Below are positions 9,604-19,984 of a stretch of 36,395 nt of DNA, piece by piece (within the stretch, counting starts at the first letter, position 1; the number at the start of each line of letters is the position of its first letter). A program made the position numbers and the translations under genes. Source of the DNA: Antrodiella citrinella (Eukaryota; Basidiomycota; Agaricomycetes; Polyporales; Steccherinaceae); the NCBI GenBank assembly GCA_004802725.1, contig SGPM01000281.1, positions 1-36,395 on the forward strand. Reading direction: 5' to 3'. The notes under the pieces were generated by a model. It saw only the letters and a program-made list of their open reading frames with translations, had not been told where the DNA came from and ran no database searches.

Positions 9604-10130
9604 ATTCAGTGGAATGATGAGTGAGACTTTCAATTGGCACACGGAGTTCCGGACGATTTCCTTTTTTCCTGTCCTTGTCCTGAGGTGCTTTATGACGATC
9701 TTCTAACGCTCCAAGGACGTACGAAAGGAAATCATACTTCTCATTCGTTCCACTGCTGGACGTGCAGTGGATGAATTGTGCGCTGGATGCTCCGTTTCCC
9801 AATCCAAAGCTTACGGTGTTGAGTACAGTCATGACTATTCCCCAGTCAGCTCGGTTTGATTGAGCACGTCGTTCTCGACAATCGCAAGGTTGAAATTCTA
9901 CATGCTGGTCATCGTCAACTGGCAATCTCACTCAGCAGCTCTTCCGCAATTTCAAGATTGGAGATGACGATGTAAAGAGGAATGTGTCATGAAAAGCATC
10001 TGCCGGTGATGCCGTTGGCGGTGTTTGAATATGCAGCGGCCATTTCCGAATTGAAATTTGATCTCTACCATAGTACCAGTACCACACCTCTCTGTATCTG
10101 AAGTATCAGCTGCATATCAAAGTGTGCAAT
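9604..10130. other. Intergenic region upstream of RIB3
   Basis: A minus-strand open frame of 131 codons (9536-9931) crosses the RIB3 promoter but has no recognisable domain and no intron-supported extension. I see no RNA gene. The interval may hold the decayed continuation of the neighbouring F-box relic, but I could not align it. Confidence 0.3.
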
Positions 10131-10140
10131 AGGGAACCGT

Positions 10141-10613
10141 TTATACATTTAACGCCATATACGTTCTCGGGATCTCCGGTTGCCTGTAATGGATTTCCAA
10201 GATGCCCTTCGCTAGACAACGGGGCAAATATCCCCTCAGCAGGTCTATCTCCACCCTCTCCGAGTCAAGATCTTCCAAATCAGCATCCGTTGTGTTTAGA
10301 TTAGCTAGGTCCTGCACTATCCAGACGATGCGCTTCAGCTCAGTACGCTTGTCCAGATGTGCGTCGAGAGCCTTCCAGTGCAAGCCGAGTTCGCCCAGTA
10401 TAGATGAAGCACCGGCAAGATTCCGCACACACTTGAGATTGATTGTCAAGTGCGACACAGAAGGAGGTGCACCCAACACACTCTCCAAAAGTTTAGAGAA
10501 GTACTGGGAGCGGTGGAGTTTGTCGCTCAGTGAGTTCGTAAATACCACGAACGTCACCATGACGAGGAGGCTCGACAGACGTGTGCAGCACCGTTCATAA
10601 GTGATTCAGCAGG
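10141..10613 (-). pseudogene. F-box family relic A, C-terminal exon only
   Basis: The minus-strand frame reads CCTRLSSLLV, then LLESVLGAPPSVSHLTINL, WKALDAHLDKRTELKRIVWI and LLRGYLPRCLAKGILEI. These blocks match, in order, the last exon of the intact F-box gene at 16922-18455 and of relic B just upstream. The frame opens after a TGA near 10613 with no convincing splice acceptor. The F-box and middle of the protein are absent. It lies tandem to relic B in the same orientation, so it is probably the stump of a tandem duplicate. Confidence 0.65.
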
Positions 10614-10627
10614 TACTGTCAATTATT

Positions 10628-10665
10628 CGTGCACACTCGCTCGCGCTACGCGAGCGTCGTGCACT
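10628..10665. repeat. Short perfect hairpin
   Basis: An 8-bp perfect inverted repeat, CGCTCGCG-CTA-CGCGAGCG, is flanked on both sides by the palindrome GTGCAC. It sits between F-box relics A and B. It could be a cruciform, a protein-binding site or the tip of a small non-autonomous element; nothing in the sequence decides. Confidence 0.55.
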
Positions 10666-10856
10666 TAGGTCGGTAACATCCAAAGTTGAAGGTGAAAGCC
10701 ATCAAGCTCGCTCAGCGACGGACGTTGGATTGGAGTCATAACTTTTTATAAGGGCATCAGTACAAGATCTGTGACAGATAACAAAACTTGTATAGGAAAA
10801 GAGGCAAAAAGTATTATGTATGTGTCTCTGTTACTCAAAGATGCCCTGAAGACCCA

Positions 10857-12265
10857 CTACCAAGGTATCCTCCACCAATCTGGCTCTCCAAGCCTCGTGA
10901 AGAAACCATTTTTCTCATGAGAAATCCTCAAGATGCCCCTAGCTAGACAACGGGGTAAATATCCTCTCAGCAGCTCGACCTCCTGCCCGTACTTCCCTTG
11001 CAACTCAAACTCCGGCATGGTTGTGTGTCCAGACTGCACTGTCCAAACAACGCGCTTCAGCTTGGTGCGCTTGTCCAGATGTACATCAAGAGCCTTCCAG
11101 TCAAAGTCGACTTCGCTCTATCAACATTTGCCCGTGATACTCCATCCAGCACCTAGCCTCCAAATTGATCGTCAAACATGACACGGAGGGCGGTGCGTTG
11201 AAAATGCTGGCCATAAGCTGGGAAAAATATCTCGAGCGGACGACTTTATCCTCCTGTCTGTAGACGTATGTCTCAAATACGCCCACGACGAGGAGGCTGG
11301 ACAGCCGTGTGCAGCATCCTATGTTCAAACTCTAGACGAAACGACGATGTCAGCGGCAAGTTCCTTGTTTGTCCGAAGCATGTATTGTGGAATCGCCACA
11401 CATACCTCATCATGAATTTCAGGATCCTCATACAACACCTTGAGGCGGAGGTCCTCTAAAGTCTCGGAGACTGCGAGCATAAAGTCATTGAGACACTCGA
11501 TGCTGTCACAAATCTCCGCGCTCCGCAGCTCGTCCAGGCAATGCGATCCTCTAAGGATTGCTAGCACATATTGGTGTGTGCGGGACTTGGAAGGGCCTGC
11601 GCAGAGATGTGATATACGGAGGTCGTCCCTTATATTCCGTCCAGCGACATACGCCCCCGATACCCCATCCGTGATTGGGGCTTCCGTACGTCGAACGGGT
11701 CGGAGGGACGTCATGTGCAGCGTTCCGATCGACGTGAATAAATTGAGCACCTCCACGACGCTGAACACCGTATCGACCTTGTCTGGCACCTAAGTCTCGG
11801 GCTCCGTCACAAAGTCTATAACAAAAAGACTGAGTTTGTAGAGATGTACGCGTGGGCCGATCGTACCCGGCGTTAGATAGCCTAACTCGAGGGTCTGTAG
11901 TACAGGGAGTCGAACCAGAAGGTGACCGATGTCGTTGGCGTCCATATTGTTATATATGATGATAAGGTGCTTGATGAGGCCTGAGACGGAGTTGCGCTCG
12001 GACCCTGAGAGGAAGTCGCGGAAAGCGTCGAGATTGCGCGTGACTTCGTCGACGACGATGAGTTTCTTAAAGAGTAGGGCGCGAGCTGAAATGTGCCAGT
12101 GCCAGCAGACCAATGTACACGTCGCCAGCTCTGGCTTGTCCAGATAATCGCATATATTGTCCACGAGCTCTCGTGGTATGTTGTGAATCTCAGGTGGCAT
12201 CCCTATGAGACGTCTTCCACAGATGTTAGAATAAGATACGGTACCAAGGTACACACTTACCTCAT
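10857..12265 (-). pseudogene. F-box family relic B, nearly full length but interrupted
   Basis: A probable 5-nt first exon at ATG 12265 splices over a 47-nt intron (12214-12260). The frame then reads PRELVDNICDYLDKPELATC and TLVCWHWHISARALLFKKLI, a clear F-box, the SKP1-binding motif of ubiquitin-ligase adaptors. An in-frame TAG at 11790-11792 (read ETxVPDKVDT, possibly from CAG) breaks it. The frame continues through HCLDELRSAEICDSIECLND to a 74-nt intron (11332-11405) and GCCTRLSSLLVVGVF. Near 11120 a frame change is needed to reach FDWKALDVHLDKRTKLKRVV and LLRGYLPRCLARGILRI. A start at 12200 is also possible. Two lesions suggest a pseudogene, although both could be sequence errors. Confidence 0.7.
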
Positions 12266-12615
12266 GTCCAGATCGACAATTAAGTGGTCAGTGACCCGAG
12301 GCTCTGTCTGAGATCAAGCAATGGTATCAGCCTGAGTGGAGCGTATCCGTCTACAGTGAACTGGCGAATTGAAATGTTCAATTGGCCTGGGTCTTATTCG
12401 ACTCGTACGGCACCCAAAGAAAGTTTGATGTGAGTGAGACGACCCTTAGGTCTCGGTGGTTCTGTCGCAGGGAGATTTCGAACTGAGACCGTCCAAGCGG
12501 GAGGCATTTGCGGAATAGTACCCCCAAGTTCAACCAGGACCCCGAAGCGCAATACCCCGATCAAGCGCCAGTTTCGCGCACAGCGTGAATTTGAACTCGT
12601 CCAGCTCAAGTCTAG
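12266..12615. other. Spacer between F-box relic B and the cysteine-rich relic
   Basis: Open frames occur on both strands (plus 12434-12865, minus 12394-12609), but none shows a recognised domain. No RNA gene is evident. Confidence 0.3.
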
Positions 12616-13128
12616 CTACTGTTCCTCCTGCTCTCTCCATGTCTTGCTAACGGAAAATAACATTGGCTTTGCCTCGCATTCTTTGCGGTTGGCTTCTGTG
12701 CCCCACAACAGCCTGAGGACGTTGGTCGAAGGGCTACTGGCTGAAGAAACAGCGGCAGAGCCGTACTTGAATCGTCTCGTACCCAGACTGGAACCGCACC
12801 CAGTCACCGCATTCTTGATAGGGTTCGATTCCAGTCTGGTTTCGAGACGATACTTGAAGGTATAGAAGTAACAAAAGTTCGACCGGATATCGAGTCGCTT
12901 TCCGTGAATGATATCAAACACCCATCTATGATCCATGCCACAGAATCCGCACGGGGCATGCCGCATGGTGTACGCCAACCTGTATCGACAAAAATCTAGC
13001 TGAGTCCCTATTACCGATCTGCACGTGAATTTGCTTACCGGCTGCTTGAGTTTACTTTCTTTTATACCAAACTTCGCCCTCAGGATATGCTCACTAGCGT
13101 GATTACGCATGTTCTTTAGCTTGAGCAT
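12616..13128 (-). pseudogene. Cysteine-rich (zinc-finger-like) protein fragment
   Basis: A 170-codon minus frame from ATG 13128 contains YRLAYTMRHAPCGFCGMDHR and, about 25 residues on, SNFCYFYTFKYR. The CxxC pair followed by a second Cys near aromatic residues recalls zinc-binding domains I associate with repetitive basidiomycete proteins. The second CxxC expected there is not clear (GCGSS follows). The C-terminal third is encoded by an imperfect long hairpin (12763-12857), which may have replaced the original end. I do not assign a family. It looks like a decayed or inserted-into gene. Confidence 0.35.
12763..12857. repeat. Imperfect inverted repeat with about 30-bp arms
   Basis: The left arm (12763-12793) contains CGTCTCGTACCCAGACTGGA and the right arm (12828-12857) contains TTCCAGTCTGGTTTCGAGAC. 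They pair over nearly their whole length around a 34-bp loop. The loop edge holds GGTTCGATTCC, which resembles a tRNA B-box, but the surrounding bases do not form a tRNA. It lies inside the cysteine-rich frame. Confidence 0.7.
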
Positions 13129-13758
13129 TTTTCAGCACACGAGACAATTGATGAGAGCGTCCTTCAAGTTGTCCAGCTGTACTAGTCGGATCTTCGCCGG
13201 CACATCGTCGACCATGAAGACCGTGGTGCCTGCGTTTTTCGACGTGAATTTCAGCACAGGTGATATCACTCAAGATTGAATACACGCACCGTTATTCCAG
13301 TACTACGGGAATTGTGCGCTCTGCTATCACTGGCAATTTCTCACTGACTTTCGACATATCCTCAAACTACGACTAATAATTATTCCAGAGATCGGTCGTG
13401 AACTGGGCAATGAAGCATGAGACGTGGCTATGCAAGTTGTACGCAAGTTCAAAAGTTGATTTTGAGTGAAGGAGATCGGAAAAATCACAGCGAGAGCGAG
13501 AGCCGCGCCGTTGCAATCCTTATTTGGACCGTCCGCCTTCAAGTTCGTTGAGTATTCAGTGCAGACAACTCAAAGTAATCAGAGTCACTGACCACCGTGG
13601 CGACAGTGTCAGTGGCAAGCCATCTGTTAATCGCGTGGACGCGTTTCGGGCGCTAAAGCGCGTCTTGTTCTCAGCGCTTTTGAAATGTTCGTCTTGACCG
13701 TGACTCTATTGTTTACTTTCATGTTGTGAAACATATTCTTCCTTGACCATCTACTACC
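13129..13758. other. Intergenic region and NUP85 upstream sequence
   Basis: No gene is supported. About 120 bp upstream of the NUP85 ATG the sequence reads GGACGCGTTTC; the ACGCGT core equals the MluI cell-cycle box of yeasts. An inverted GACGCG...GCGCGTC pattern surrounds it. Whether it works here is unknown. Confidence 0.3.
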
Positions 13759-16478
13759 ATGCCACAGAAAGAATCCTCATCGTTATTGCCTCCACTGTTC
13801 GAACAAGGAAATGCCGGAGAATTTGCAGCGTCAGGGCGGACTTTGGCAACAGCATGCTCTCCTCGGGATGGTTCATGCGCGGTCTATCCTACAAACAATG
13901 TGAGATCTCAGCTCCCATAGACCAACGAAAGTGGCACTGATAATGAGTTGGAAGAAAGCACCTCACCATATGAAAGCTGGCTCTTCAAAGAGGCAGCCCG
14001 TGTACTTTGCAGGGGAGTACCTTGCGCCGGACGCAGAGCGGAGAACTGTACGTACACCGATACTTCAATTTGCACTTGGTATTGACCTCAACAAAGTTTC
14101 TTTCAGATACCTCTGTCATCTTTAACGTTGTCCAGAATCTCGTGAAGACAGCCCGTTCGAAAGAGATTGTCCTGTATGCTATGGTCCCACATACGTCTCG
14201 TCCATTGGCTGATCACTCATTCATGCAGATTCGACAATGGAGAAACCCTTGGAGCGCTGAGAAAGTTGGCACAGGATTATGTGAACTTCTGCAAGGAATG
14301 CTGGATTTTTGCTGCAGTGAGTCTTGCAGCACTTCTGATACGTCGTAAAGCTCTAATACTGTGCGCCACAGGAAACAACTTCAAAGGAGTTGCTACAATT
14401 TCACGAAGATCACTATCGCCAACTGCATACATGTCTGTCGCTCTTCACCGTTCTCTATGTTCCAGAACCGGGCATGGAGGGTGCACCGGTGGGTGAGGAG
14501 CTGTTGGACTGGCTCAATACCCACTTCATCGAGCCGTCTACCGATGAGGGCAAACATCTAGCCACACTCGATCGACCATGGGAGGACGACACGTTCTGGC
14601 CATATCTCACACGGTGAGCACAATAGGGACACAATACGCAAGCAACTTGAGACTGATATTATAGTCCAGAGCTACTCTTCGTGGGCTATCAAAAGCTTGC
14701 GCCTTCTTTCTGGAAACTCTGTCTCAGCATCGATCCACCTATCTTCAAGGCATCTCAAGAGCATTGATACCACTTCTCACGAATCATCCCCGATTGAACC
14801 AATTCTCTGCAGAACGTGATTTTGCAATTGCTTCTCGTCGGTGGCGTGATCGTATAAAAACTCTGCGTTTCGAACTGGACCGCGTGCCAGAGGATGTTCG
14901 GGACGACGGATTCCAGAATTGGTGGGAGCAGCTCAGTGATGTCGTGGGCATTCTAGAGGGAAGGTCCGAGGTCGTGAAGCGAGTATGCGTTGAGCTAGGT
15001 GGTGATTGGAAGGAAGTCTGTGTGGCGTGGTCAATGTTCGTGGACCCCAGACTGAGGCGGCAAGATCTCCCGTGAGTGTTCTCTCTTTCTTTTGCCAGAT
15101 ATAGGATCCTGATTTAGGACTATGCAGAGATGTTGTCGTGGAAATTCTAGACGAGGTACCTCCTGACCCGACGAACCAAGAAGATGTCATACATGCCTCC
15201 CTTTTTCTCGGAAAGCCTGTTCAAGCCTTGCGTGATGCAGCGCATATGGATATATGGTTATCCGCACACCTGGCAGACATGATGGAGGCCCTCGAGCTCA
15301 TTGAGCCGACTCCAACAGATGAGTGAGTACCGGTATCAACTGAAGTATACGTAGCGAAGCTCATTTGTGTGGTCTAGTTCCGATCTTTCTCTGCGCAATT
15401 ACTACGTCATCCAATTCGCCGAATACCTGCACTCCGATTTGAATTGCTGGCGTCACACCGTCGACTATCTTTGCACTTGTGGCGAGATTGGGAAGAAAAT
15501 GGCGGATGAGATCCTCATACGCGTTCCGCTGAGACTTCAAAGTCCCAAAGATTCAGATGCAGCAACGCAGGAGAGCGCGAGGATTCGTGCGGGTGACCTC
15601 GCTGGCATGCTGAAGGAGGTTAACGCGTCTTGTTTCGACCACGGGCGGGAGGAAGTGAGGCGAATGGTTTGCAAGGTGAGAATGGGCAGCTGCGTCTGGG
15701 TGATTCTCCTCGCTCAACTTTAGGTATGCAGATTGCAGCACAAACATTCCTGCGAGAGAAAGAGTACGGGCTTGCTCTGTCGTATTGTGCATCCGCAGAA
15801 GATTGGCCAGGTCTTGGACGCATAGTCGATCGTGTGCTTGAGGAGTACATTACGCAAGGTATGCTGTATCTTTGAGTCTTTCATGTCATCGTGATTGATG
15901 ATCTTTTTAGGACCGTCCAACTTCGCCCGATCCGTGGCCAACGTAGCTCCTTCACTTCACGCACTGCAAGCTCAGTCGCAGGGACGCAATGGCGTGTTCA
16001 TCTACCGCCTGATCTTCGCGGTTCGGTTCGCCGAGTACCACCAAAGAAAGTCCAACAAGGAGTACCTCAGTGCAGCCGGTGACATTGTAGTTATGCTGAA
16101 AGAAGAAGTTGCACCGAGATCGTGGTGGGCTGTGGTCTTGACCGACACGACGGATTTGCTTCGGAATAGTAAGTGAAGCTCGTGCTTTTGACTTCCACTG
16201 TTACTGAGGAGTGACCTCCTGCAGACGAGATTATGCCTTTCACGACAGCGGAAGCTGTGCTGTTGTTGCACAAGCTGGAGGAGATCCTTTCGCGTTCGTC
16301 ACACGGTGCCGGCAAGGATTACTTATCTATCCTCATACAGTGTTCCAAAAACGGGGGTGAAAAGCTCGCACTGCAAAAGCTACAGGACGTCCGTCTTGCA
16401 CTTGCGAAGTACTACGCCAGGTGTGCGGTGATGAATGTTGGTGGCAAGACTACCGTGTCGGGGATGCTGAATATGTAG
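13759..16478 (+). CDS. NUP85: Nucleoporin Nup85 (Y-complex of the nuclear pore)
   Basis: Nup85 is an alpha-solenoid scaffold of the Nup84/Nup107 Y-complex. ATG 13759 begins MPQKESSSLLPPLF. Nine introns of 52-59 nt fit: 14052-14106, 14174-14228, 14317-14371, 14614-14669, 15072-15127, 15323-15377, 15676-15731, 15859-15910 and 16169-16224. The product includes RWRDRIKTLRFELDRVPEDV, LGGDWKEVCVAWSMFVDPRL, NYYVIQFAEYLHSDLNCWRH, TVDYLCTCGEIGKKMADEIL and YGLALSYCASAEDWPGL, ending at 16478. These fit the Nup85 family (frontside-backside helical pairs, DYL..C..G motif). Two oddities lie in the first exon. A TAG at 13918-13920 sits in frame between SQLP and TNESGTDNELEE. Near 14000 the frame must shift by one base to pass from SWLFKEAAR to VYFAGEYLAPDAER. 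The rest is clean, so sequence error is likely. Confidence 0.8.
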
Positions 16479-16921
16479 GTACGATGTATCATGGTTTCGG
16501 AGATTGTCGTTGTCAAGATCTTGTTCACATTGTACTGCCATTACAAGCACACAGAAGACAGCCACCGCGTTGGTACATATGCTCGACTGTCTTTCGTTTC
16601 GTCTTTTTTTCAATCGCAGCAAGAACAATCAAAGCTCCTCATAGACTGGTGGCGTGCGGACAATGAATAAGAGGCTATGCATCAGAGTTTAGGGCCGGCA
16701 GCCATCTGTTGTCGATGTATCATCATTTTGTCCGCCTTTGTTCTGCTGCCCACTCTTACTAGTACAAGACCACCTGCACTCCTGCAATTTTGCAATCGCA
16801 GGTAAGTCTGTATTTTTATGATAATGATGATAACTTGATATTAATCGATCGTTCTCTTTGCAGTGAATTGTGGTGCTGCACTGTATAGACCGGCGGTGCC
16901 CTGCTACTAAACAATCAGACA
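16479..16921. other. Intergenic region between NUP85 and the F-box gene
   Basis: No open frame with family resemblance and no RNA gene. It holds the NUP85 3' end and the promoter of the next gene. Confidence 0.4.
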
Positions 16922-18455
16922 ATGGATCATACGATTCGACGTAAGTCATTTCTACCGAGGACTGTGGCCAGACTCTGACCTGTATCGCAGATCATGCAGG
17001 TACCATAGAGTCCGCTCAACGCCACCTTCCCCACGAAATGGTGGATAACATTTGCGGATATCTGGACGTCAAACACTATCCAGACAAACAAGCATTGGCG
17101 GCGTGCACGTTGGTTTGCCGGCACTGGCACACGTCAGCTCGTGCGGTGCTATTCGAAAGGATCATAGTTCCAGACATCCACAGGGACTTCCGCAATAATA
17201 TCGACACCTTCGGCCCTTTCCTTGAGTCCATTCACATGAATGGACAATCCCGGTCGATCAAACATGTCATTATTGCAGGCAACACATGGGACCCGATCAG
17301 GTTGACCGCCCATGAACTGTCCCATTACTTGGCCAAGTTGCCTGCGCTTCATACCCTCGAATTGTGGTATGTCTTATTGAAGCTTGACAGCGCAAATGGA
17401 TGCGGCTGCCAAGACGTTGGGTCCTCGGTGTCTTTGGAGAAGCTCACCATCTCATCCGTAAAGTTTGAGATATCAAGTACATCCGAGACGTCGAGCACGT
17501 TCGAGCCGAAGGAAAGTTCACTACTGAACCGTGACGACTCAGTTGAAGGAGACGTCATGGAGTGCAGTCTTGTGGAGACACTCGAACTTTTCCGGAACGT
17601 TAAATCGCTGCAGCTTCGCGCCGTGCAACCTGCCGACGACAACGGTGACGGGATGGTTGCCTTCCCTCAAGGAGCTACCGCATTGATAACGGGGCCGATA
17701 AGTCTTCGCATCGCAGAACTCAAAACCATGAGCGGCCCGCAAGGTGCTACGCATACGGTCGTGCTATCCATACTGCAAGAATCGTGCTGTTTGGACGAAC
17801 TGCGTAAGTTGGAGTTCTGGGATACAGCCCAATGCTTCGATGGACTTGCGCCGGCCATCTCAGATACCCTGGAAGATCTGCTGGTGTCTTGTTCCGACAT
17901 GTATGATAATGGCGCTGAGGTCATTCCAGTAAGCACTTGCTCTACGTTCAAGTAAGGGAGCGGAGTCTGACATGATCTTTGTAGAGCCCGTACCTGGGAT
18001 GCTTTACACGACTCTCCCGTCTCACCATCTCGGGGACGTTATACACCATGATGTCCTTCAGCACTGAGCAGGGCAGAAATGTGCGCTCGAGGCGTTTTTC
18101 TAGCCTAATCGATGGTGTATTGGATGCCCCTCCCACGTTGTCGCATTTGAAGATCGACATTGAATGTGACCATTATCTCCCGGAGACCATGATGGACCGG
18201 CTCATGTTTGACTGGGAAGCTCTTGATCAAGCGCTGGAGGATCGTACCCAGCTTGTGCGAGTAATCTTTGGCCTGGAAGCGTTACGAGAGGACAGTGAGG
18301 CGGACGTGGAACTGCTGAGGACATATTTGTCCCGCTGTCAGGCCAAGGGAATATTAGAAATTCGTAAGTGAAGTTTGTATATGGCCTACATAGAACAATC
18401 CTGACATTCCATGCGTACTTACAGAGACAAACATGCGAAAGCCCCGTCAAGCCTA
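16922..18455 (+). CDS. F-box protein, intact family member C
   Basis: Exon 1 (16922-16940, MDHTIR) splices over 16941-16990 to an F-box: RHLPHEMVDNICGYLDVKHY, then ALAACTLVCRHWHTSARAVL. Such proteins bind SKP1 and present substrates to a cullin ubiquitin ligase. The remaining roughly 370 residues have leucine-rich spacing (LPALHTLELW, LSRLTISG) but no defined repeat. A 56-nt intron (17929-17984) leads to the last exon with LIDGVLDAPPTLSHLKIDIE and LRTYLSRCQAKGILEI. Without further splicing the gene stops at 18371. A good GTAAGT (18365) and ACAG (18425) would add QTNMRKPRQA and stop at 18455. It is the only undamaged close member here; relics A and B are its nearest paralogs and lie on the other strand. 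The substrate is unknown. Confidence 0.8.
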
Positions 18456-19210
18456 ATGCGGCTCCATAAGAAGTTTTAGGTTAATACTCGCGCTTGACAA
18501 AGAAGGATATGTCTATGGCGACCTCACTCTGATTGTAAAGCCCGTGGTGATCCATGCTGGTATTCGTATTCCGGTGTCCGACGCACTGCACCTTGCCTTA
18601 CATTGAACGCATATGAAACGAAGATGATGTCGTCAGACGTCTTAGCTAGTAGGAATCACGTATAGTATTCGGTCGATCTACTACCATATATACGAAACAC
18701 GCAATGAATATGGAACATCACAGCGAAGTCAAGAATACGACACGTATGACGGTGATAAGCATCGTGAGGCAGTATGATGAGTAGTGTTTGCAACGACGAC
18801 TACATACGATCACAACGACGTCAACGTAGAAGAAAAAAGAAGACATTAAGACGCATGTTGGTTTCCCCAAGTGGGTACTTATCCCGAGGACCACGAAAAG
18901 GTCTGCGCCAGGACGCGCGCAAGTGCGACGCGCCCTCCCTCGGGGAAAAAGAAACACGCACCTAAGCTGTGAACCGTCGTCCGCGACTCCAGTGCCGTTG
19001 ATCCATATCGTTAATCCGTGTCGAGAGAGCCCAGGATACCTGTGAAAGCACCGCCACCACCGGCCCCAATAAATAGCATAAAGGTCAAAGCCAAGTGGCG
19101 CGCGAAGAGGGTAGAAAGGGGAGGCCACCAAGCCGCAGTGGCGGTGGTCCACCCGTTGTCGAGGCGACCTCCAGGGTGAATGATGAAGTGGTATCCATCC
19201 CCTGAGTATA
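18456..19210. other. Intergenic region
   Basis: No supported gene. Minus-strand frames around 19011-19223 give hydrophobic stretches (LALTFMLFIGAGGGGAFTG), but three frames overlap and none has a clear start or splice pattern. Confidence 0.3.
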
Positions 19211-19508
19211 CTCGAGGGGGCATCCTCCGTCGAGGGACATCCTACTGCCGTCTGTCACCCGGCATGGGCATCCTCCGTCGAGGGAAGAGAAGAAAGGGTC
19301 AGTGAAGCAGCCTCCTCCGCTATGGGAGAGCATCCTCCGTCGAGGGCATCCGAACCGAAAGTGCGCATATGGGCACGGGACATCCTCCGTCGAGGGGGTG
19401 GATAAGAAAGTGGGTAACCATCCTCCTTAAGAGGGCATCCTTCGTCGAGGGCTCCTCTGCCGAGGGACAAGCCAAAAAACAAAAGACACAATGGCCCTCC
19501 GTCGAGGG
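19211..19508. repeat. Interspersed 16-bp repeat array
   Basis: The unit CATCCTCCGTCGAGGG occurs exactly at 19221, 19269, 19331 and 19381. Variants lie at 19419 (TCCTTAAGAGGG), 19436 (TCCTTCGTCGAGGG), 19452 (CTCCTCTGCCGAGGG) and 19495 (CCCTCCGTCGAGGG), plus a half copy at 19211. Spacers of about 32-46 bp between the exact copies are unrelated to each other. Each unit contains CCTC-CGTC-GAGG, a 4-bp stem with a 4-base loop; the variant at 19419 keeps the stem (CCTC...GAGG) while changing the loop. The units fall in different reading frames on the minus strand, so the conserved thing is the DNA or RNA, not a peptide. Confidence 0.75.
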
Positions 19509-19654
19509 AATAAAAACAAGGTAGAAGAAACGACGACAACAGCAAGGGCACAGGGCCGGGGTGGTGCGAAGAACAAGAAGACTTCAGTAAAGAACAAGGG
19601 ACGTTACCGAGCAAGTGTGGCGTGTCCTTGAACGGTCATGATGATGGCCGTCAT

Positions 19655-19785
19655 CGGTATGATGGGCCTTGGTCGTCGGTCCAGGAGCTGAACTTTGAGG
19701 AGAAGAGAGGAGAAGAGGAGAGAGATGGTGGTGGTATGAAGGAAAGAGAGGAGAGGCTCGCTTGAGGCTTATATACGCCTTGGGA
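19655..19785 (-). promoter_or_regulatory. Strong-looking core promoter facing the repeat array
   Basis: The minus strand reads CGTATATAAGCC at about 19768-19779. A long CT-rich leader follows (CCTCTCCTCTCTTTCC and CTCTCTCCTCTTCTCTCC) and then an ATG at 19654. This TATA plus CT-rich layout is typical of highly expressed fungal genes. The ATG opens MTAIIMTVQGHATLAR followed by GTAACG, a possible donor at 19607. I could not build a convincing downstream protein; the transcript would run through the 16-bp repeat array. Confidence 0.45.
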
Positions 19786-19984
19786 GGGCGGTTATATGTG
19801 ATATGTGGGAGAGCGGGGAAAGCCGTGCCTCTGTCCATATCACACAATGGTGAGCTCGAGCGCACAGGATGGCCTCGTGTTGTCCACAGAGGTCAAAGCA
19901 GCGACGGGAAATGTGTTTGTGGCATTGCCTCTGTTCCGGAAAGTCGATTAATGGGGTTGCAGGACCAACAGAGCTTGGTATCTT

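Noticed and set aside
9536..9931. 131-codon minus-strand frame
   Set aside because: It overlaps the RIB3 promoter, has no recognisable motif and no conserved-looking residues.
12763..12860. tRNA gene (GGTTCGATTCC motif)
   Set aside because: The T-stem does not pair beyond two base pairs and no anticodon or D arm fits; the sequence is explained by the hairpin.
13900..13920. 21-nt intron in NUP85
   Set aside because: Far below the 50-60 nt norm seen throughout this window; no room for a branch site.
19211..19508. CRISPR-like array
   Set aside because: Repeats are short (16 bp), spacers vary widely, several units are degenerate, there are no cas genes and the host is a eukaryote.
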